Shown: positions 36,789 to 46,757, counted from the first letter of the stretch. The stretch: 64,000 bases of DNA from Gluconobacter wancherniae NBRC 103581 (GCF_007988885.1 NZ_BJUZ01000002.1:1-64000), one strand, 5' to 3'. Numbers and translations: made by a program. The notes: generated by a model from the letters alone, not told the origin.

Positions 36789-39377
36789 TCAGGCTTCGTC
36801 GATTGGACGTTTGGGGAGCAGGGCTGGCACAAAGATTAGCGTGCAAAGCAGGGTGCAGCCCAAAGACATCAGGAGCAGGCGTCCCATGCTGGCGGTTCCG
36901 GGGTGAGCGGATGCGGCCAGGGAGCCGAAAGCCGTGCCGGTTGTCAGTGCTGAAAAGAGTACAGCTCTAGCGGTGGGGGATGTGAGCGGGCCTTTGACGC
37001 CTGCGCGCCAGTTCATCACGAAATAGATGTTGAACGAGACGCCTACGCCCAGAAGCAGCGGCAGTGCGATGATATTTGCGTAGTTTAGTGTCTCGGGGAC
37101 TGTGACGATCAGGATGACTGTCAGAAGTGCGGAGAGCAGCAGCGGCGCCATAACCAGAGCTGTGTCCAGCAGGCGCCTGAGTGCGACAAGCAGGATCAGT
37201 GCGATCATGATCAGAGCGGAGACAGCCGCGATCGTGAACGCATGTACGATCGTGTGGGCGCTCTCCGTGATTTCGGAAGCGGGACCCGCGATATTCTGGC
37301 TTACCGTATGAAGCTGGTTGACGAACGTGTGCAGCACGGAATTTTCAGACATCTGGCCATTGGGGTGAATGGTCAGACGGGCGCGGCCGTCCGGGAGGAT
37401 ATAGTCCTGACGGATATCCTGCGGGATATTGTCTATCGTGACGGTGCTGGGTTGAAGTGCCGTACGCAGCATCTGAAGTTCGTCAGGCAGGAAGCGGGTG
37501 AGGGCTTTGTCGGCAGCGATCAGGGTTGCGTCAGGCGCTGTGGAAAGGGTGGTGAGGGCCGCGCGGATGCGCTCAAGCGGAGCAGGAAGCTGTGCCTTTA
37601 CGGCGTTGAGCTTGGCAGCAGCACTGACTGCAGCGGCGCGAATTGCCGCAGCATCTGGGGTGGGTGCTGGGTGATCCACGACGATGGTCGGCAGCAGAAT
37701 TGATGCTGTGTCCTGGATCATTGCCATTTTGGCAGCCTGATCCTGGGGAACGAGTGCGCCCAGCCAGAGCACGTCATGCACGCTGGAGAGTTTTGAGAAT
37801 GCCTCTGCCTGTTCTGCGGCGGCGGTCAGGTTCGGAACCAGAACCTGCGCACTGTAAGGCGTGGTCAGAGGATTTGCTTCGAGCAGGTGCAAGGCACGCA
37901 TGCCTTCGGAATTCGGGTTTTTTGTATGAAGTGGATCTGCATCAAACTTCAACAGCGGCATCAGCGCGAGCCCGACAACTCCGAGCAGCGCAAAAACCCC
38001 AAGAACGCGTTTTCTGCGGTGACGCAGAGCATGGTCCACAGGTGCCATGAACATGAAGCCGGGTTCGCCCTCGCCGATTTGTGCGCGGAATAGGACGAGA
38101 AGGGCTGGCAGAAGTGTCAGCGTGCAGATGAAGGCGATCAGCATGCCGAAACCTGCGATCAGCCCAAGCTGGGCGACACCGACAAAGCTGGTGGGTGTAA
38201 AGGCCAGAAATCCTGCGGCTGTTGCCAGAGCGGCGACGAAGATCTGGGTTCCACTTTCCCGACCTGTCAGGATCAGGGCTTCGGATAATGTCGGATGACT
38301 GCCGTCTTCATGGCGCTGACCACGGAAACGGACGGAGTATTGAATGGCGAAATCGACCGCAATGCCGACGAACAGGATCGCGAAGGCGACGGAAATCAGG
38401 TTGAGTTCGCCGACACTTATGGCCGCAAAACCTGTGGTTAGTAACAATCCGCAGATCAGAGTCAGGAGGATGGGGAGGATGACCCTGATCGAGCGCACGG
38501 CCAGAATCAGCCAGACCGCAACAAGTGCCAGCGACAGCACCAGCCCCAGAACCATGCCATGCGCGACGGTGGCAAATTCCTCATCGTTGAGTTTGACCTC
38601 ACCGGTGATGATGCCTGTGGCCTCGCCTGCTTTTACGAAGGAAAGCTTGTTGATGGCGGCACGCATGGCGTCCGTTGCGGCTCCGCCGGGCTGGAACGAA
38701 TTATAGTCCAGGCGGGGCTGGGTGACGACGAACTGGTAGCGGCTTCCCATATCCGCAACCTTGCCTGCGAGAAGGCTCTGCCAGGACATATCATGCGGGT
38801 GGCCGTTGGCGGCATCAGTCAGGGAGGTTGCAAATCCGTCCAGAGCGCCGGTGAAACCGCTGGGGATGCCCTGTCCGACCTTGATGCCCTCGCCAATCAG
38901 GCCAAGTGCACCGAACAGTCCGCGAGCAGACGGGTCTGCTGCGAGTGTGCCCAGAAAGGGCTGTGCGGAGACAGTGGAATCCAGCAGGGAATTGAGGTCT
39001 TCACGGTCCAGGAACAGGAAGCCATTGCTGTGGTAAAAGGCATTGTCTTCAGGATCTTTCACGCTGCGGAAATGTTCGTGATCCTTGCTGAGGATATCCG
39101 TCAATTCGCGGGCAGTGGCACGACCCTGCTCGGGGATCTTGGCATCGATGATTGCAACGAGCTGGTTGTCATCCTGCGGGAAGAGGCGCGCGATTTCGGC
39201 GTTGCGCTTTTTCCACGGCAGGTTTGCGGCAAACATCTTGCCGGTATCGGTGGTTACGCTGAGGTGTGTGACGCTCAGGGCAACGCATCCCGCACAGAGC
39301 AGTACGAAGATCGCGGCAACAAGGGGGGCGCGGCGCGTGCAGGCGGCATTCAGCCGCGCAATCAGATCCGAAAACAT
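36789..39377 (-). CDS. hpnN: Hopanoid-associated RND transporter
   Basis: 862 residues from the chosen ATG. MMPL/RND layout: a first span (APLVAAIFVLLCAGCVALSV, about 16), then a periplasmic domain beginning TDTGKMFAANLPWKKRNAEI and DDNQLVAIIDA. A block of spans with SVAFAILFVGIAVDFAIQYS (about 320) and a long second periplasmic loop follow, then a final block with ANIIALPLLLGVGVSFNIYF (about 780). HpnN moves hopanoids from the inner to the outer membrane. A longer frame to 39740 exists, but AGGGTAGG lies just upstream of the ATG at 39377 and the extra residues overlap the divergent yigZ gene. Other hpn genes are not in the window. Confidence 0.92.
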   Translation of the reverse strand: MFSDLIARLNAACTRRAPLVAAIFVLLCAGCVALSVTHLSVTTDTGKMFAANLPWKKRNAEIARLFPQDDNQLVAIIDAKIPEQGRATARELTDILSKDHEHFRSVKDPEDNAFYHSNGFLFLDREDLNSLLDSTVSAQPFLGTLAADPSARGLFGALGLIGEGIKVGQGIPSGFTGALDGFATSLTDAANGHPHDMSWQSLLAGKVADMGSRYQFVVTQPRLDYNSFQPGGAATDAMRAAINKLSFVKAGEATGIITGEVKLNDEEFATVAHGMVLGLVLSLALVAVWLILAVRSIRVILPILLTLICGLLLTTGFAAISVGELNLISVAFAILFVGIAVDFAIQYSVRFRGQRHEDGSHPTLSEALILTGRESGTQIFVAALATAAGFLAFTPTSFVGVAQLGLIAGFGMLIAFICTLTLLPALLVLFRAQIGEGEPGFMFMAPVDHALRHRRKRVLGVFALLGVVGLALMPLLKFDADPLHTKNPNSEGMRALHLLEANPLTTPYSAQVLVPNLTAAAEQAEAFSKLSSVHDVLWLGALVPQDQAAKMAMIQDTASILLPTIVVDHPAPTPDAAAIRAAAVSAAAKLNAVKAQLPAPLERIRAALTTLSTAPDATLIAADKALTRFLPDELQMLRTALQPSTVTIDNIPQDIRQDYILPDGRARLTIHPNGQMSENSVLHTFVNQLHTVSQNIAGPASEITESAHTIVHAFTIAAVSALIMIALILLVALRRLLDTALVMAPLLLSALLTVILIVTVPETLNYANIIALPLLLGVGVSFNIYFVMNWRAGVKGPLTSPTARAVLFSALTTGTAFGSLAASAHPGTASMGRLLLMSLGCTLLCTLIFVPALLPKRPIDEA

Positions 39378-39459
39378 GGGGCCTACCCTTAGCAGAGAGT
39401 GGGCTGTTTCCACACCCCTGCGAGGCAGGAACCTGACATCCTTGATCTGATAGGGCAGA

Positions 39460-40056
39460 ATGGCCGTCATGACATGGACACTCGATGGCCCCGCAGAACA
39501 TGAAAGCGTCATCAAGAACAGTGTTTTCCGTGCTCTGGCGAGGCCTGTAGGGGACGAAGCTGCGGCTCTGGCGTTCCTTGCGGAAGTGGCTGTGCCGGAC
39601 GCAACGCATAATTGCTGGGCGTTCCGAACGGGGCAGCGATACCGTGCAAGTGATGATGGCGAACCCTCTGGTACGGCGGGCCGCCCCATTCTCTCGGCCA
39701 TCGAGGGGCAGGATTTTGATAATGTGATGGTGGTCGTCACCCGCTGGTATGGTGGTGTGAAGCTGGGTGCCGGAGGGCTTGTAAGAGCCTATGGCGGGGC
39801 TGCTGCTGCCTGCCTGCGGGAAGCAGCGAAGATAGAGCGGATCGAGACGGTTTCTCTACGGTTTCATTGCCCGTTTTCGGAATATGCGATGGTGGAATCG
39901 CGTCTGCCTGTCTGGCGTGCGGAAAAGCTGGTCTGTGACTTCGATGCGGAAGGGGCATCAATGGTGCTTGCTGTTCCGGCTGAAGGCGCGGACGATATCA
40001 CGAGTTACCTGCGCGACCTGACACGCGGGCAGATGTCGATTACCAGAGCGGATTAG
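39460..40056 (+). CDS. yigZ: YigZ/IMPACT family protein
   Basis: 198 residues. The conserved UPF0029 N-terminal domain has VIKNSVFRALARPVGDEAAA, ATHNCWAFRTG, DDGEPSGTAGRPIL and VMVVVTRWYGGVKLGAGGLV (about 90), RAYGGAA. The C-terminal part is a DUF1949-like ferredoxin fold (CPFSEYAMVESRLPVW). In eukaryotes IMPACT regulates translation; bacterial YigZ has no firmly established role. It is divergent from hpnN with about 80 bases between starts and stands alone before the uracil permease gene. Confidence 0.9.
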   Translation: MAVMTWTLDGPAEHESVIKNSVFRALARPVGDEAAALAFLAEVAVPDATHNCWAFRTGQRYRASDDGEPSGTAGRPILSAIEGQDFDNVMVVVTRWYGGVKLGAGGLVRAYGGAAAACLREAAKIERIETVSLRFHCPFSEYAMVESRLPVWRAEKLVCDFDAEGASMVLAVPAEGADDITSYLRDLTRGQMSITRAD

Positions 40057-40142
40057 ATGCAGCAGGCTTGCGCCGCTCGTTGCGTAATGAAATCGTATGG
40101 TGGTGGGTATTCCGCTGTATGATGGCAGGAGAAAATATTTAG

Positions 40143-41450
40143 ATGACGGAACGCTGGCTACCTGTCTGGAGACGTTCTGCGCAGGTCGACTTCGTTGCCC
40201 CTGACGAGCATCCCGGCTTGTCCCAGACCATCCTTCTCGGCGGGCAGCATGTCCTTGCGATGATGGGGGCCACGGTTCTGGGGCCGATGCTGATGGGCTT
40301 CGACCCTAATGTTTCGGTCCTGTGCAGTGGTGTGGGAACGCTTCTCTTTTTTGTTCTGACAGGTGGGCGCGTTCCCAGCTATCTTGGGGCAAGTTTTTCA
40401 TTCATTTCGCTTGTCATTGGCCTGACGCATTATTCAGGCCATGGCATCAATCGTGATCTCGCCGAGGCGTGTGGTGGCATCATCGTTGCCGGCGCGATTT
40501 ACGCGTTCATTGGCCTTGTGGTGCAGTTCACTGGCTCAGGCTGGATCGAAAAGCTCATGCCGCCTTCCGTTACGGGGGCTGTTGGGGCTGCGATTGGTTT
40601 GAATCTGGCGCCTGCCGCGACGCATGATCTGGGGACGGGTGGACCCGGGACGGCCTGTGGTCTGTTTGGATTGCTCGTTCTTGCCGTGTGCTCGGTTTAC
40701 GCTCCGCCATTGCTTCGACGTATCTCTGTTCTGATCGCGCTGGCTCTGGGAACGTTGCTCTATGCTGTTCTGGCCAATGGTTTGGGACTGATGCCGGGGA
40801 TAAACCTTGAGACCATTCGACAGGCTCCCCTGTTCGGGATGCCACATTTTACGGCCCCGCACTTTACGGGTCATGCGGCTGCGCTGATCGCACCCGTAGC
40901 GCTGGTTCTGGTTGCGGAAAATTTGGGGCACTTGAAGGCATTGGGTGCGATGACGGGACGTTCATTTGATGGGCTGGCAGGCCGGGCATTCATAGGAGAC
41001 GGTCTGGCCACGATGTTGTCTGCGGCCGTGGGTGGCACTGCGGTGACGACCTATGTCGAGAATATCGGGGTTATGGCTTTGTCCCGGGTATATTCGACGC
41101 TTGTGTTCGTCGTGGCCGCCCTTTTCGCGATTGGATTGGGTTTTTCACCGTTTTTCGGCGCCGTTGTACGCGCCATTCCTGACCCAGTTCTGAGTGGTGT
41201 AGCGCTTGGGCTTTTCGCGATGATCGCTGCGACCATGGTTCGTGTCTGGATGGATCATCGTGTTGATTTCACGAAGCCAGCCACATTGTTTCCCGTAGGC
41301 GTTGCACTGATTGCCGGAGCGGGGGACCTTACGATCAATATCGGTGGGGTGGCTCTGGGCGGAATCACTACGGCCACCCTCTCGGCTATTATCCTCAATC
41401 AGCTTCTGGCCAGAGGGGCGGATCTGAAGGAGCCACCTCTGGCACCATAA
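40143..41450 (+). CDS. uraA: Uracil/xanthine permease (NCS2 family)
   Basis: 435 residues, about 14 membrane spans of the UraA/7TMIR fold. Signatures: LGGQHVLAMMGATVLGPMLM (TM1, substrate-linked QH, about 31), GASFSFISLVIG (TM3), LVLVAENLGHLKA (TM8 Glu, about 258) and VGGTAVTTYVENIGVMALSR (TM10, about 300; UraA has a closely similar NTTYGENIGVM). It imports a pyrimidine or purine base with protons. Sequence spacing fits a UraA/RutG-like transporter better than xanthine permeases, but specificity is not certain. It appears monocistronic. Confidence 0.88.
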   Translation: MTERWLPVWRRSAQVDFVAPDEHPGLSQTILLGGQHVLAMMGATVLGPMLMGFDPNVSVLCSGVGTLLFFVLTGGRVPSYLGASFSFISLVIGLTHYSGHGINRDLAEACGGIIVAGAIYAFIGLVVQFTGSGWIEKLMPPSVTGAVGAAIGLNLAPAATHDLGTGGPGTACGLFGLLVLAVCSVYAPPLLRRISVLIALALGTLLYAVLANGLGLMPGINLETIRQAPLFGMPHFTAPHFTGHAAALIAPVALVLVAENLGHLKALGAMTGRSFDGLAGRAFIGDGLATMLSAAVGGTAVTTYVENIGVMALSRVYSTLVFVVAALFAIGLGFSPFFGAVVRAIPDPVLSGVALGLFAMIAATMVRVWMDHRVDFTKPATLFPVGVALIAGAGDLTINIGGVALGGITTATLSAIILNQLLARGADLKEPPLAP

Positions 41451-41485
41451 ATTCAGGTCTGAGCCTGTTATGTTTTTAAGGTTGA

Positions 41486-43480
41486 TTAGTTCAGAGACGG
41501 TTCTGCAGGGTCCGTGAATGTTTCCGGTGAAGGAAGGCTGATTTCCACGGGAGGCAGAAGGGTGCGGAATGTTTCCTGTATGAGAGCTGCCGAGAAGCGT
41601 TCCCGCAGGATTCTGCGTGCCTCGGTGATCTGTTTGCGTCCGAGGGATGGTTTTTCAAGGAAGAGTGCTGTTTTCCGTGCAAAATCTTCAGCAGTAGATG
41701 CAATCGCCATTTCCCAGAGCGGATCTTCGGAATCGACGAGCCCTTCAGCGGCGATCGGCGTCATGACAATTGGAATGCCCACAGACCATGATTCAAGGAC
41801 CTTTCCTTTAAGCCCCGCACCATATCGTAACGGGGCGATGCAGAGTGTGGTCTGTGCTAGCGCCGGATGCAGATCAGGCACAAAGCCGAGAATTTCGACG
41901 TCGTCTGCCGCGAGTTGATGGATGGCGTGGGGCATGGCGCTCCCGATGAGGCGACACCGGATATCGGGGCAGAGTTTGCGAAGTCTGGGCAGGATATCCA
42001 GCACCAGCCATTTTGCAGCATCCAGATTGGGCGCATGAGCGAAATGCCCGACAAAGGTGATTGTGGGTCGGTCGATAGTCGTTTTACGGCGTGACAGCAC
42101 CGGGACGGCCCATGGGATAATTGCGGCGCGGGCTGTGGGAATGGTTCGGGAAATCCACTCGGCTTCGACTGAGGAATGGGTGATTGTCACATCTGCAAGC
42201 CATGCGCACATGCTCTCGCGCACTTCCAGATTTGTGGCCATGCGATCAAGTTCAGGGCGATGTTCGATGGTTGCCTGTCGATGCAGCCGCATGGAGGCGA
42301 GGTCTGCGATGCTCCAGATCAGCGTGGCTGTTGGTGCAAATGCGCGCGCGAGCGCCGAATAGCATTCGGCATTGTTCAGGCGGTGCAGATATATGGCTTC
42401 AAGCCCATCGCCCAGATGCCGCAATGCGTCTTCCGGGCCAGAGCAGAAAGGCTCGGTCAGACATTCGATTTCGAGTGTGGCGAGCTTCCTGCGATCGTCT
42501 TCAGATGACGGGCGACGGGATGCAACGAAGAAGACACGATACCCGAGCGCCTGGATGGCAGACATGTGTGATACAATCGCGACGGAACCTGCGTCTCGCG
42601 TTATGTCCGGGGCCTGATCGTCCACGAACAGGATTGTGGGAGGAATTGGAGCGGTAGGGATCTGCTGTCGACGCGCCTGTGCCTTGCGTGCCCGTGCGTC
42701 ACAGTCTGTTAGGAGTGCACCTGTCCGGTCTTTCAGGGATTTAGCCTCGTGCATCAGGAACGACAGGGCTTTTTCACGCTCAGGGAGTGTGTCGATCCCT
42801 TGCAGGAGCGTGGAAAGATAATTCCTCATCGCTGTATCGAGAGTTCCTGCGCGGGCAAGCGTCACAGGGTTCCCGAACGGGGTGTCTCCGTGTGTCAGGT
42901 AGATATCGTGTCCTTGGAGGGGGTCCAAGGGAGCAGGAAAAATATGGTCGAAGCCGTGTCGGCCAGTTCCGAATCCGGCTTCCCGCAGATCCCGCCTGAA
43001 CTGGTTCGCAGGAAATCGCGACACTGGCTTTCCATCCAGCCATAGCGTCAGCCAGACGGTGCGATCCGGGTTGGCTGCATCCTGTACCCAACCTGCGACG
43101 TGCCTACGATCTGCAATATCCAGGCTTCCCCGAAGGGTGGCGGGCAGAGGCGCAAGTCTGAATGGTGAGCCCGAGAGGGGGCGATCTAGCAGGACGTCCA
43201 CAATCTCAATCAGGCACCCTTCATGGGGCGGGGCTTCAGGCCATGTCCATTCAAACGCGCAATGGCCTTCTCGCGGCAGTCCTTCGAGATCTGTGCGTGG
43301 AAGGTCTGCGTCTGTTTCATCGACGGGGCGTCCGTCGCACAGAATACGGAGGCGCACTGGGAGGTCTGGGGCGGACAGATCGACCGCCCAGCCTGCAATC
43401 CGTGTGCGGTCACAGACATCCAGAAACCCTGTCAGGGGGCAAGGTGGTGTGCCAGAGGACTCAGGCTGCCTGGATGTCAT
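41486..43480 (-). CDS. Modular GT4 glycosyltransferase with two N-terminal repeat units
   Basis: 664 residues. Two related units of about 70 residues lie at the N-terminus: GFLDVCDRTRIAGWAVDLSA... and GSLDIADRRHVAGWVQDAAN..., each with DG-x-PV, a RxDL motif and an HxxF ending, probably beta-sandwich carbohydrate modules. A helical linker (about 215-265) leads to a GT4 catalytic part: TILFVDDQAPDITRDAGSVA (about 283), TITFVGHFAHAPNLDAAKWL (about 470), RCRLIGSAMP and APLRYGAGLKGKVLESWSVG (about 555). It overlaps the end of the Hint-domain gene by 20 bases, so the two are coupled. A likely job is glycosylating a surface component, perhaps the Hint protein itself. Confidence 0.82.
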   Translation of the reverse strand: MTSRQPESSGTPPCPLTGFLDVCDRTRIAGWAVDLSAPDLPVRLRILCDGRPVDETDADLPRTDLEGLPREGHCAFEWTWPEAPPHEGCLIEIVDVLLDRPLSGSPFRLAPLPATLRGSLDIADRRHVAGWVQDAANPDRTVWLTLWLDGKPVSRFPANQFRRDLREAGFGTGRHGFDHIFPAPLDPLQGHDIYLTHGDTPFGNPVTLARAGTLDTAMRNYLSTLLQGIDTLPEREKALSFLMHEAKSLKDRTGALLTDCDARARKAQARRQQIPTAPIPPTILFVDDQAPDITRDAGSVAIVSHMSAIQALGYRVFFVASRRPSSEDDRRKLATLEIECLTEPFCSGPEDALRHLGDGLEAIYLHRLNNAECYSALARAFAPTATLIWSIADLASMRLHRQATIEHRPELDRMATNLEVRESMCAWLADVTITHSSVEAEWISRTIPTARAAIIPWAVPVLSRRKTTIDRPTITFVGHFAHAPNLDAAKWLVLDILPRLRKLCPDIRCRLIGSAMPHAIHQLAADDVEILGFVPDLHPALAQTTLCIAPLRYGAGLKGKVLESWSVGIPIVMTPIAAEGLVDSEDPLWEMAIASTAEDFARKTALFLEKPSLGRKQITEARRILRERFSAALIQETFRTLLPPVEISLPSPETFTDPAEPSLN

Positions 43481-45158
43481 TGGCTGAGAGAGCTGTCAGG
43501 CGACGGTGAATGGTTTCGAGAAGTGGCCCCTCTTCTACGCGCGGTGCGCAATATATGGCTTTGCGGCGTGCCGCATCGGGATAGCGGGTATCGTAGTCAC
43601 CTGCGTTGTGGAACATGCCGCGCGAACCATCATCAACGAAGCTTTCAGAAGGTGCGCGCTCGGCAAGGAGGATGTCGTGGGTGTCCAGTTCGATGTGGAT
43701 ATAGTTGATCTGGCCGGGGTGTTGGACCTGTATGATGCTCCGCCCGTTCACGAGATGAAGCGCAGGAATCAAAAGGCCATCAATGAACATGGCATGAAGT
43801 GGCGAAATCATGAGGTTCCGTGCGGGAAGGTTATTTCCAAGTGCGCCCTTATGAATGAGGATCGGCAGGATATCGCGGTTTCCATGCGCAAAAACCGGAT
43901 CGTATGAGCGGCGTCCGATCCAGCGTATCGGACGCACATGGCCGTTTGCAGTGAGGATCATGTCTCCGATGTGGAGCGTTTCGACAGGGCATTCCCCGTC
44001 GGGTGTCATGATGAGGGTGCCTGGGCAATAACAGGGCGTTCCGAACGAAACCTGCGCGCCGCTGCCAGAGGGGGCTGTGCGGAAATAGAGCGGGGAGGAG
44101 AACGCGCTCGTAACTGGAATTTCTTTCAGGATTGTCGTGCCCGACATGATCTCGAGCGTTGTGGGCGCAACGCTGCGTGTAAGAGAATTTTGAACGAAGA
44201 TGCCGCTTAGTGTGGAAGGAGGCGCGGTAATATCAGTGAAAGTAATGGCGCCACCGCTTTGTATAGAGAGCGGATCTTCAATAATGGCTCCTGAATCGAG
44301 GATCAGATAACCGCCATTGCTAATGGTGGTTTCAAACAGTTCTGATCCTGTGCTGCCAGAGAGGATTCCGCCTGAGAAAACGACGGTGTGGCTGGCGACA
44401 CCTGTGGTGCCGATGGTGAGGATTCCGCCGGTGCTGACAGTTGCGCTTTCGGAGTAACCGTCGACCTTTTGTACCGCGCTCCAGGTGGAAGTAACGGACT
44501 CATAATGGAATGGTGGGAAATTGTCGTAAATCTGCTGCCAGGCGCTCGATAATCCCGAGAGCGTAGTCCTGATGGCTGTGCCTCCCTGGGCAACATATGA
44601 GGAGCCTACGTAATCGACGGTGGTGTCATATGTCGTTCCGCCACTACTTACTGTTTGTAATGAGGAGTTCGTATAATAGACAATTAGACTGCCAAAAACT
44701 CTCTCTGAAAGAACGCCCTGTACGGCAGTGGAGTAGGCTGTTCCACCATTGGTAACAATTTGGGATGGAGCATCGTCTGGCCCACCAGCGCCTCCGTAAT
44801 ATTGCGCTACTATTGTGGTGTTTTTGACCGTGCCTCCGCTTACAAGCTGTATTCCGCCGTTCCAGATTTGTACGCCGTTGACAGTTCCGCCTGAGAGGAC
44901 GGTTTCCTGAGCAAAAACGGTGATGTTTTGCCCATAAGGATTGTAAGTCGTGCCACCAGTAATCGTTCCCTGAAGGACGCTTCCTCCAGACGAAACGATC
45001 TGGTTGGTACCTGACAGAGATATATTACTTACGACCTGTCCGGAGCTGACAATCGTCGTATTTGCAGGTGATGCCGTCACGACGGCGCCTCCTGCGTAGA
45101 CGGTCAGGTTTTCTGTGGAAGGACTGGGTGTTGCAGATGAAGATACTTGAGTAGCCAT
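43461..45158 (-). CDS. Repeat-rich surface protein with C-terminal Hint domain
   Basis: 565 residues. Residues 1-340 are T/S/G-rich repeats with recurring SGG(T/S)-x-x-x-T-x-(V/I) units (VSSGQVVSNISLSG, LSGGTVNGVQIWNG, VSSGGTTYDTTVDY and others), the beta-helix pattern of AIDA-type passenger domains. Residues about 372-530 are a Hint (hedgehog/intein, Hint_2) domain: TPCYCPGTLIMTPDGECPVE with the nucleophile-like Cys near 377, LHIGDMILTANGH, RPIRWIGRRSY, RNLMISPLHAMFIDG and LVNGRSIIQVQHPG. No signal peptide or barrel is visible, so export may be by type I secretion. The Hint part may self-cleave. It precedes and overlaps the modular GT4 gene. Confidence 0.85.
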   Translation of the reverse strand: MATQVSSSATPSPSTENLTVYAGGAVVTASPANTTIVSSGQVVSNISLSGTNQIVSSGGSVLQGTITGGTTYNPYGQNITVFAQETVLSGGTVNGVQIWNGGIQLVSGGTVKNTTIVAQYYGGAGGPDDAPSQIVTNGGTAYSTAVQGVLSERVFGSLIVYYTNSSLQTVSSGGTTYDTTVDYVGSSYVAQGGTAIRTTLSGLSSAWQQIYDNFPPFHYESVTSTWSAVQKVDGYSESATVSTGGILTIGTTGVASHTVVFSGGILSGSTGSELFETTISNGGYLILDSGAIIEDPLSIQSGGAITFTDITAPPSTLSGIFVQNSLTRSVAPTTLEIMSGTTILKEIPVTSAFSSPLYFRTAPSGSGAQVSFGTPCYCPGTLIMTPDGECPVETLHIGDMILTANGHVRPIRWIGRRSYDPVFAHGNRDILPILIHKGALGNNLPARNLMISPLHAMFIDGLLIPALHLVNGRSIIQVQHPGQINYIHIELDTHDILLAERAPSESFVDDGSRGMFHNAGDYDTRYPDAARRKAIYCAPRVEEGPLLETIHRRLTALSANDIQAA

Positions 45159-45350
45159 AATGATTCGGCCTTACGCAATGTGTCCTCAGATAGCTCAAAT
45201 GTACTCTGTTTCAGGGTATCTGATGGATGAATAACGACAAGAATTCTTTTCGTTGTGACGGAAGGTGACAGAATAAACTTAAAATAAGTAGTCAAAAAAA
45301 ATAATTGACGATTTATTGACGATCTCAGTTTCTATTAAATAAACTGTCGC

Positions 45351-46757
45351 CTAATCTTCAGTGCTCTCGCCTGCGAACATTCCAACCAGATCTGTAAGAT
45401 GGCCAATTTCTACTAATTTGAGGCCAGCGGGCGGCTTGACGCGCGCGGACCCTGCCGAGACGCGTCGGGGAAGTACGGCTTCCCCAAAGCCGAGCTTTGC
45501 GACTTCCTTCAGGCGCTGGTCTGCCTGGCTGACCAGCCGGATCTCTCCTGAAAGGCCGACCTCACCGAAATAGGCTGCGGTGGATGATGTCGGTTTTCCT
45601 GTGGCTGCCGAGACCAGTGCTGCGGCGATTGCAAGATCTGCGGCTGGCTCACCAATGCGCAGGCCACCGGCGACGTTTAGATGAACGTCCATATTGGCCA
45701 GTTTCAGCCCGCAACGCGCATCCAGAACGGCGAGCAGCATGTTGAGGCGGGATGTTTCCCATCCCACGACTGCGCGTCGGGGGGCGCCGTCTCCGGCTTT
45801 GGGGGAGAGAAGGGCCTGCACTTCAAGCAGGACAGGGCGCGTTCCTTCAAGGCCAGCAAAAACGGCAGATCCGGCAATGTTGCCCCGGCGCTCTGCGAGG
45901 AACAGTGCGGAAGGATTTGGAACTTCGGTGAGACCTGCGTCGGTCATGGCAAACACGCCGATTTCGTCTGTAGCGCCAAAGCGGTTCTTGGCGGCGCGAA
46001 GAATGCGGAACTGATGGCCCCGATCACCTTCGAAATACATGACGGCATCGACCATATGTTCCAGAACGCGCGGGCCTGCCAGTGAGCCTTCTTTGGTGAC
46101 ATGCCCGATCAGGATCAGGGCAAATCCAAGAGTTTTTGCAAGGCGGATCAGTTCGAAGGCGCTGGCGCGGACCTGCGCAACCGAGCCGGGAGAGCTTTCT
46201 ACGCTTTCCAGCCACATTGTCTGGATGGAGTCGATGACGACGACTGTGTGGGCACGGGATTCTTCCAGCGATCCAACGATATCGCTGACATTGATGGAGG
46301 CTGCGAGGTCCAGCGAGTCCAGCGTCTTTTTTTCGTCCGCCAGTCCCAGGCGCTGGGCGCGCAGGCGGATCTGGTCCACGGATTCTTCACCCGATACATA
46401 AAGAATGCGATGGCCACTGCGCGCCAGTGCGCAGGTCGTCTGGAGCATGAGTGTCGATTTGCCGATACCGGGATCGCCCCCCACAAGCACAACGGATGCA
46501 GGGACCAAGCCGCCCCCAAGAACACGGTCCAGTTCGTCGATCGATGTATTGATACGCGGCGGTGGTTTTGCCTCACCATCCAGTCGGACGGTCTGGAGGC
46601 GTCCTGAACGTATTTTCCCGGATTTGAGCGCGGTGGGCTCTACACTTTCCTCGACCAGAGAATTCCACTCTCCACAGGCTTCGCAACGTCCCGCCCATTT
46701 AGGGTAGTGGGCGCCGCAGGACTGACAAACGAAGCGCGTGGTCGGCTTTTTGGCCAA
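45351..46757 (-). CDS. radA: DNA repair protein RadA
   Basis: 468 residues. Zinc finger C11-x2-C14-x10-C25-x2-C28 (CQSCGAHYPKWAGRCEACGE), Walker A GGDPGIGKST (about 95), Walker B VVVIDSIQTMW, the RadA motif KNRFG (about 258) and a C-terminal Lon-like domain (ALLSPKAGDGAPRRAVVGWE, GLRIGEPAADLAIAAALVSA). RadA is a DnaB-type helicase that promotes branch migration in recombinational repair. It follows mlaF on the same strand with about 90 bases between and probably has its own promoter. Nothing unusual is seen in its length or motifs. Confidence 0.96.
   Translation of the reverse strand: MAKKPTTRFVCQSCGAHYPKWAGRCEACGEWNSLVEESVEPTALKSGKIRSGRLQTVRLDGEAKPPPRINTSIDELDRVLGGGLVPASVVLVGGDPGIGKSTLMLQTTCALARSGHRILYVSGEESVDQIRLRAQRLGLADEKKTLDSLDLAASINVSDIVGSLEESRAHTVVVIDSIQTMWLESVESSPGSVAQVRASAFELIRLAKTLGFALILIGHVTKEGSLAGPRVLEHMVDAVMYFEGDRGHQFRILRAAKNRFGATDEIGVFAMTDAGLTEVPNPSALFLAERRGNIAGSAVFAGLEGTRPVLLEVQALLSPKAGDGAPRRAVVGWETSRLNMLLAVLDARCGLKLANMDVHLNVAGGLRIGEPAADLAIAAALVSAATGKPTSSTAAYFGEVGLSGEIRLVSQADQRLKEVAKLGFGEAVLPRRVSAGSARVKPPAGLKLVEIGHLTDLVGMFAGESTED

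Noticed and set aside
38559-39392. Forward frame of 277 codons opposite hpnN
   Set aside because: Antisense to hpnN, no ribosome site, composition follows hpnN codon bias.
43461-45158. Autotransporter adhesin call for the repeat protein
   Set aside because: There is no C-terminal beta barrel and no signal peptide; the end is a Hint domain.
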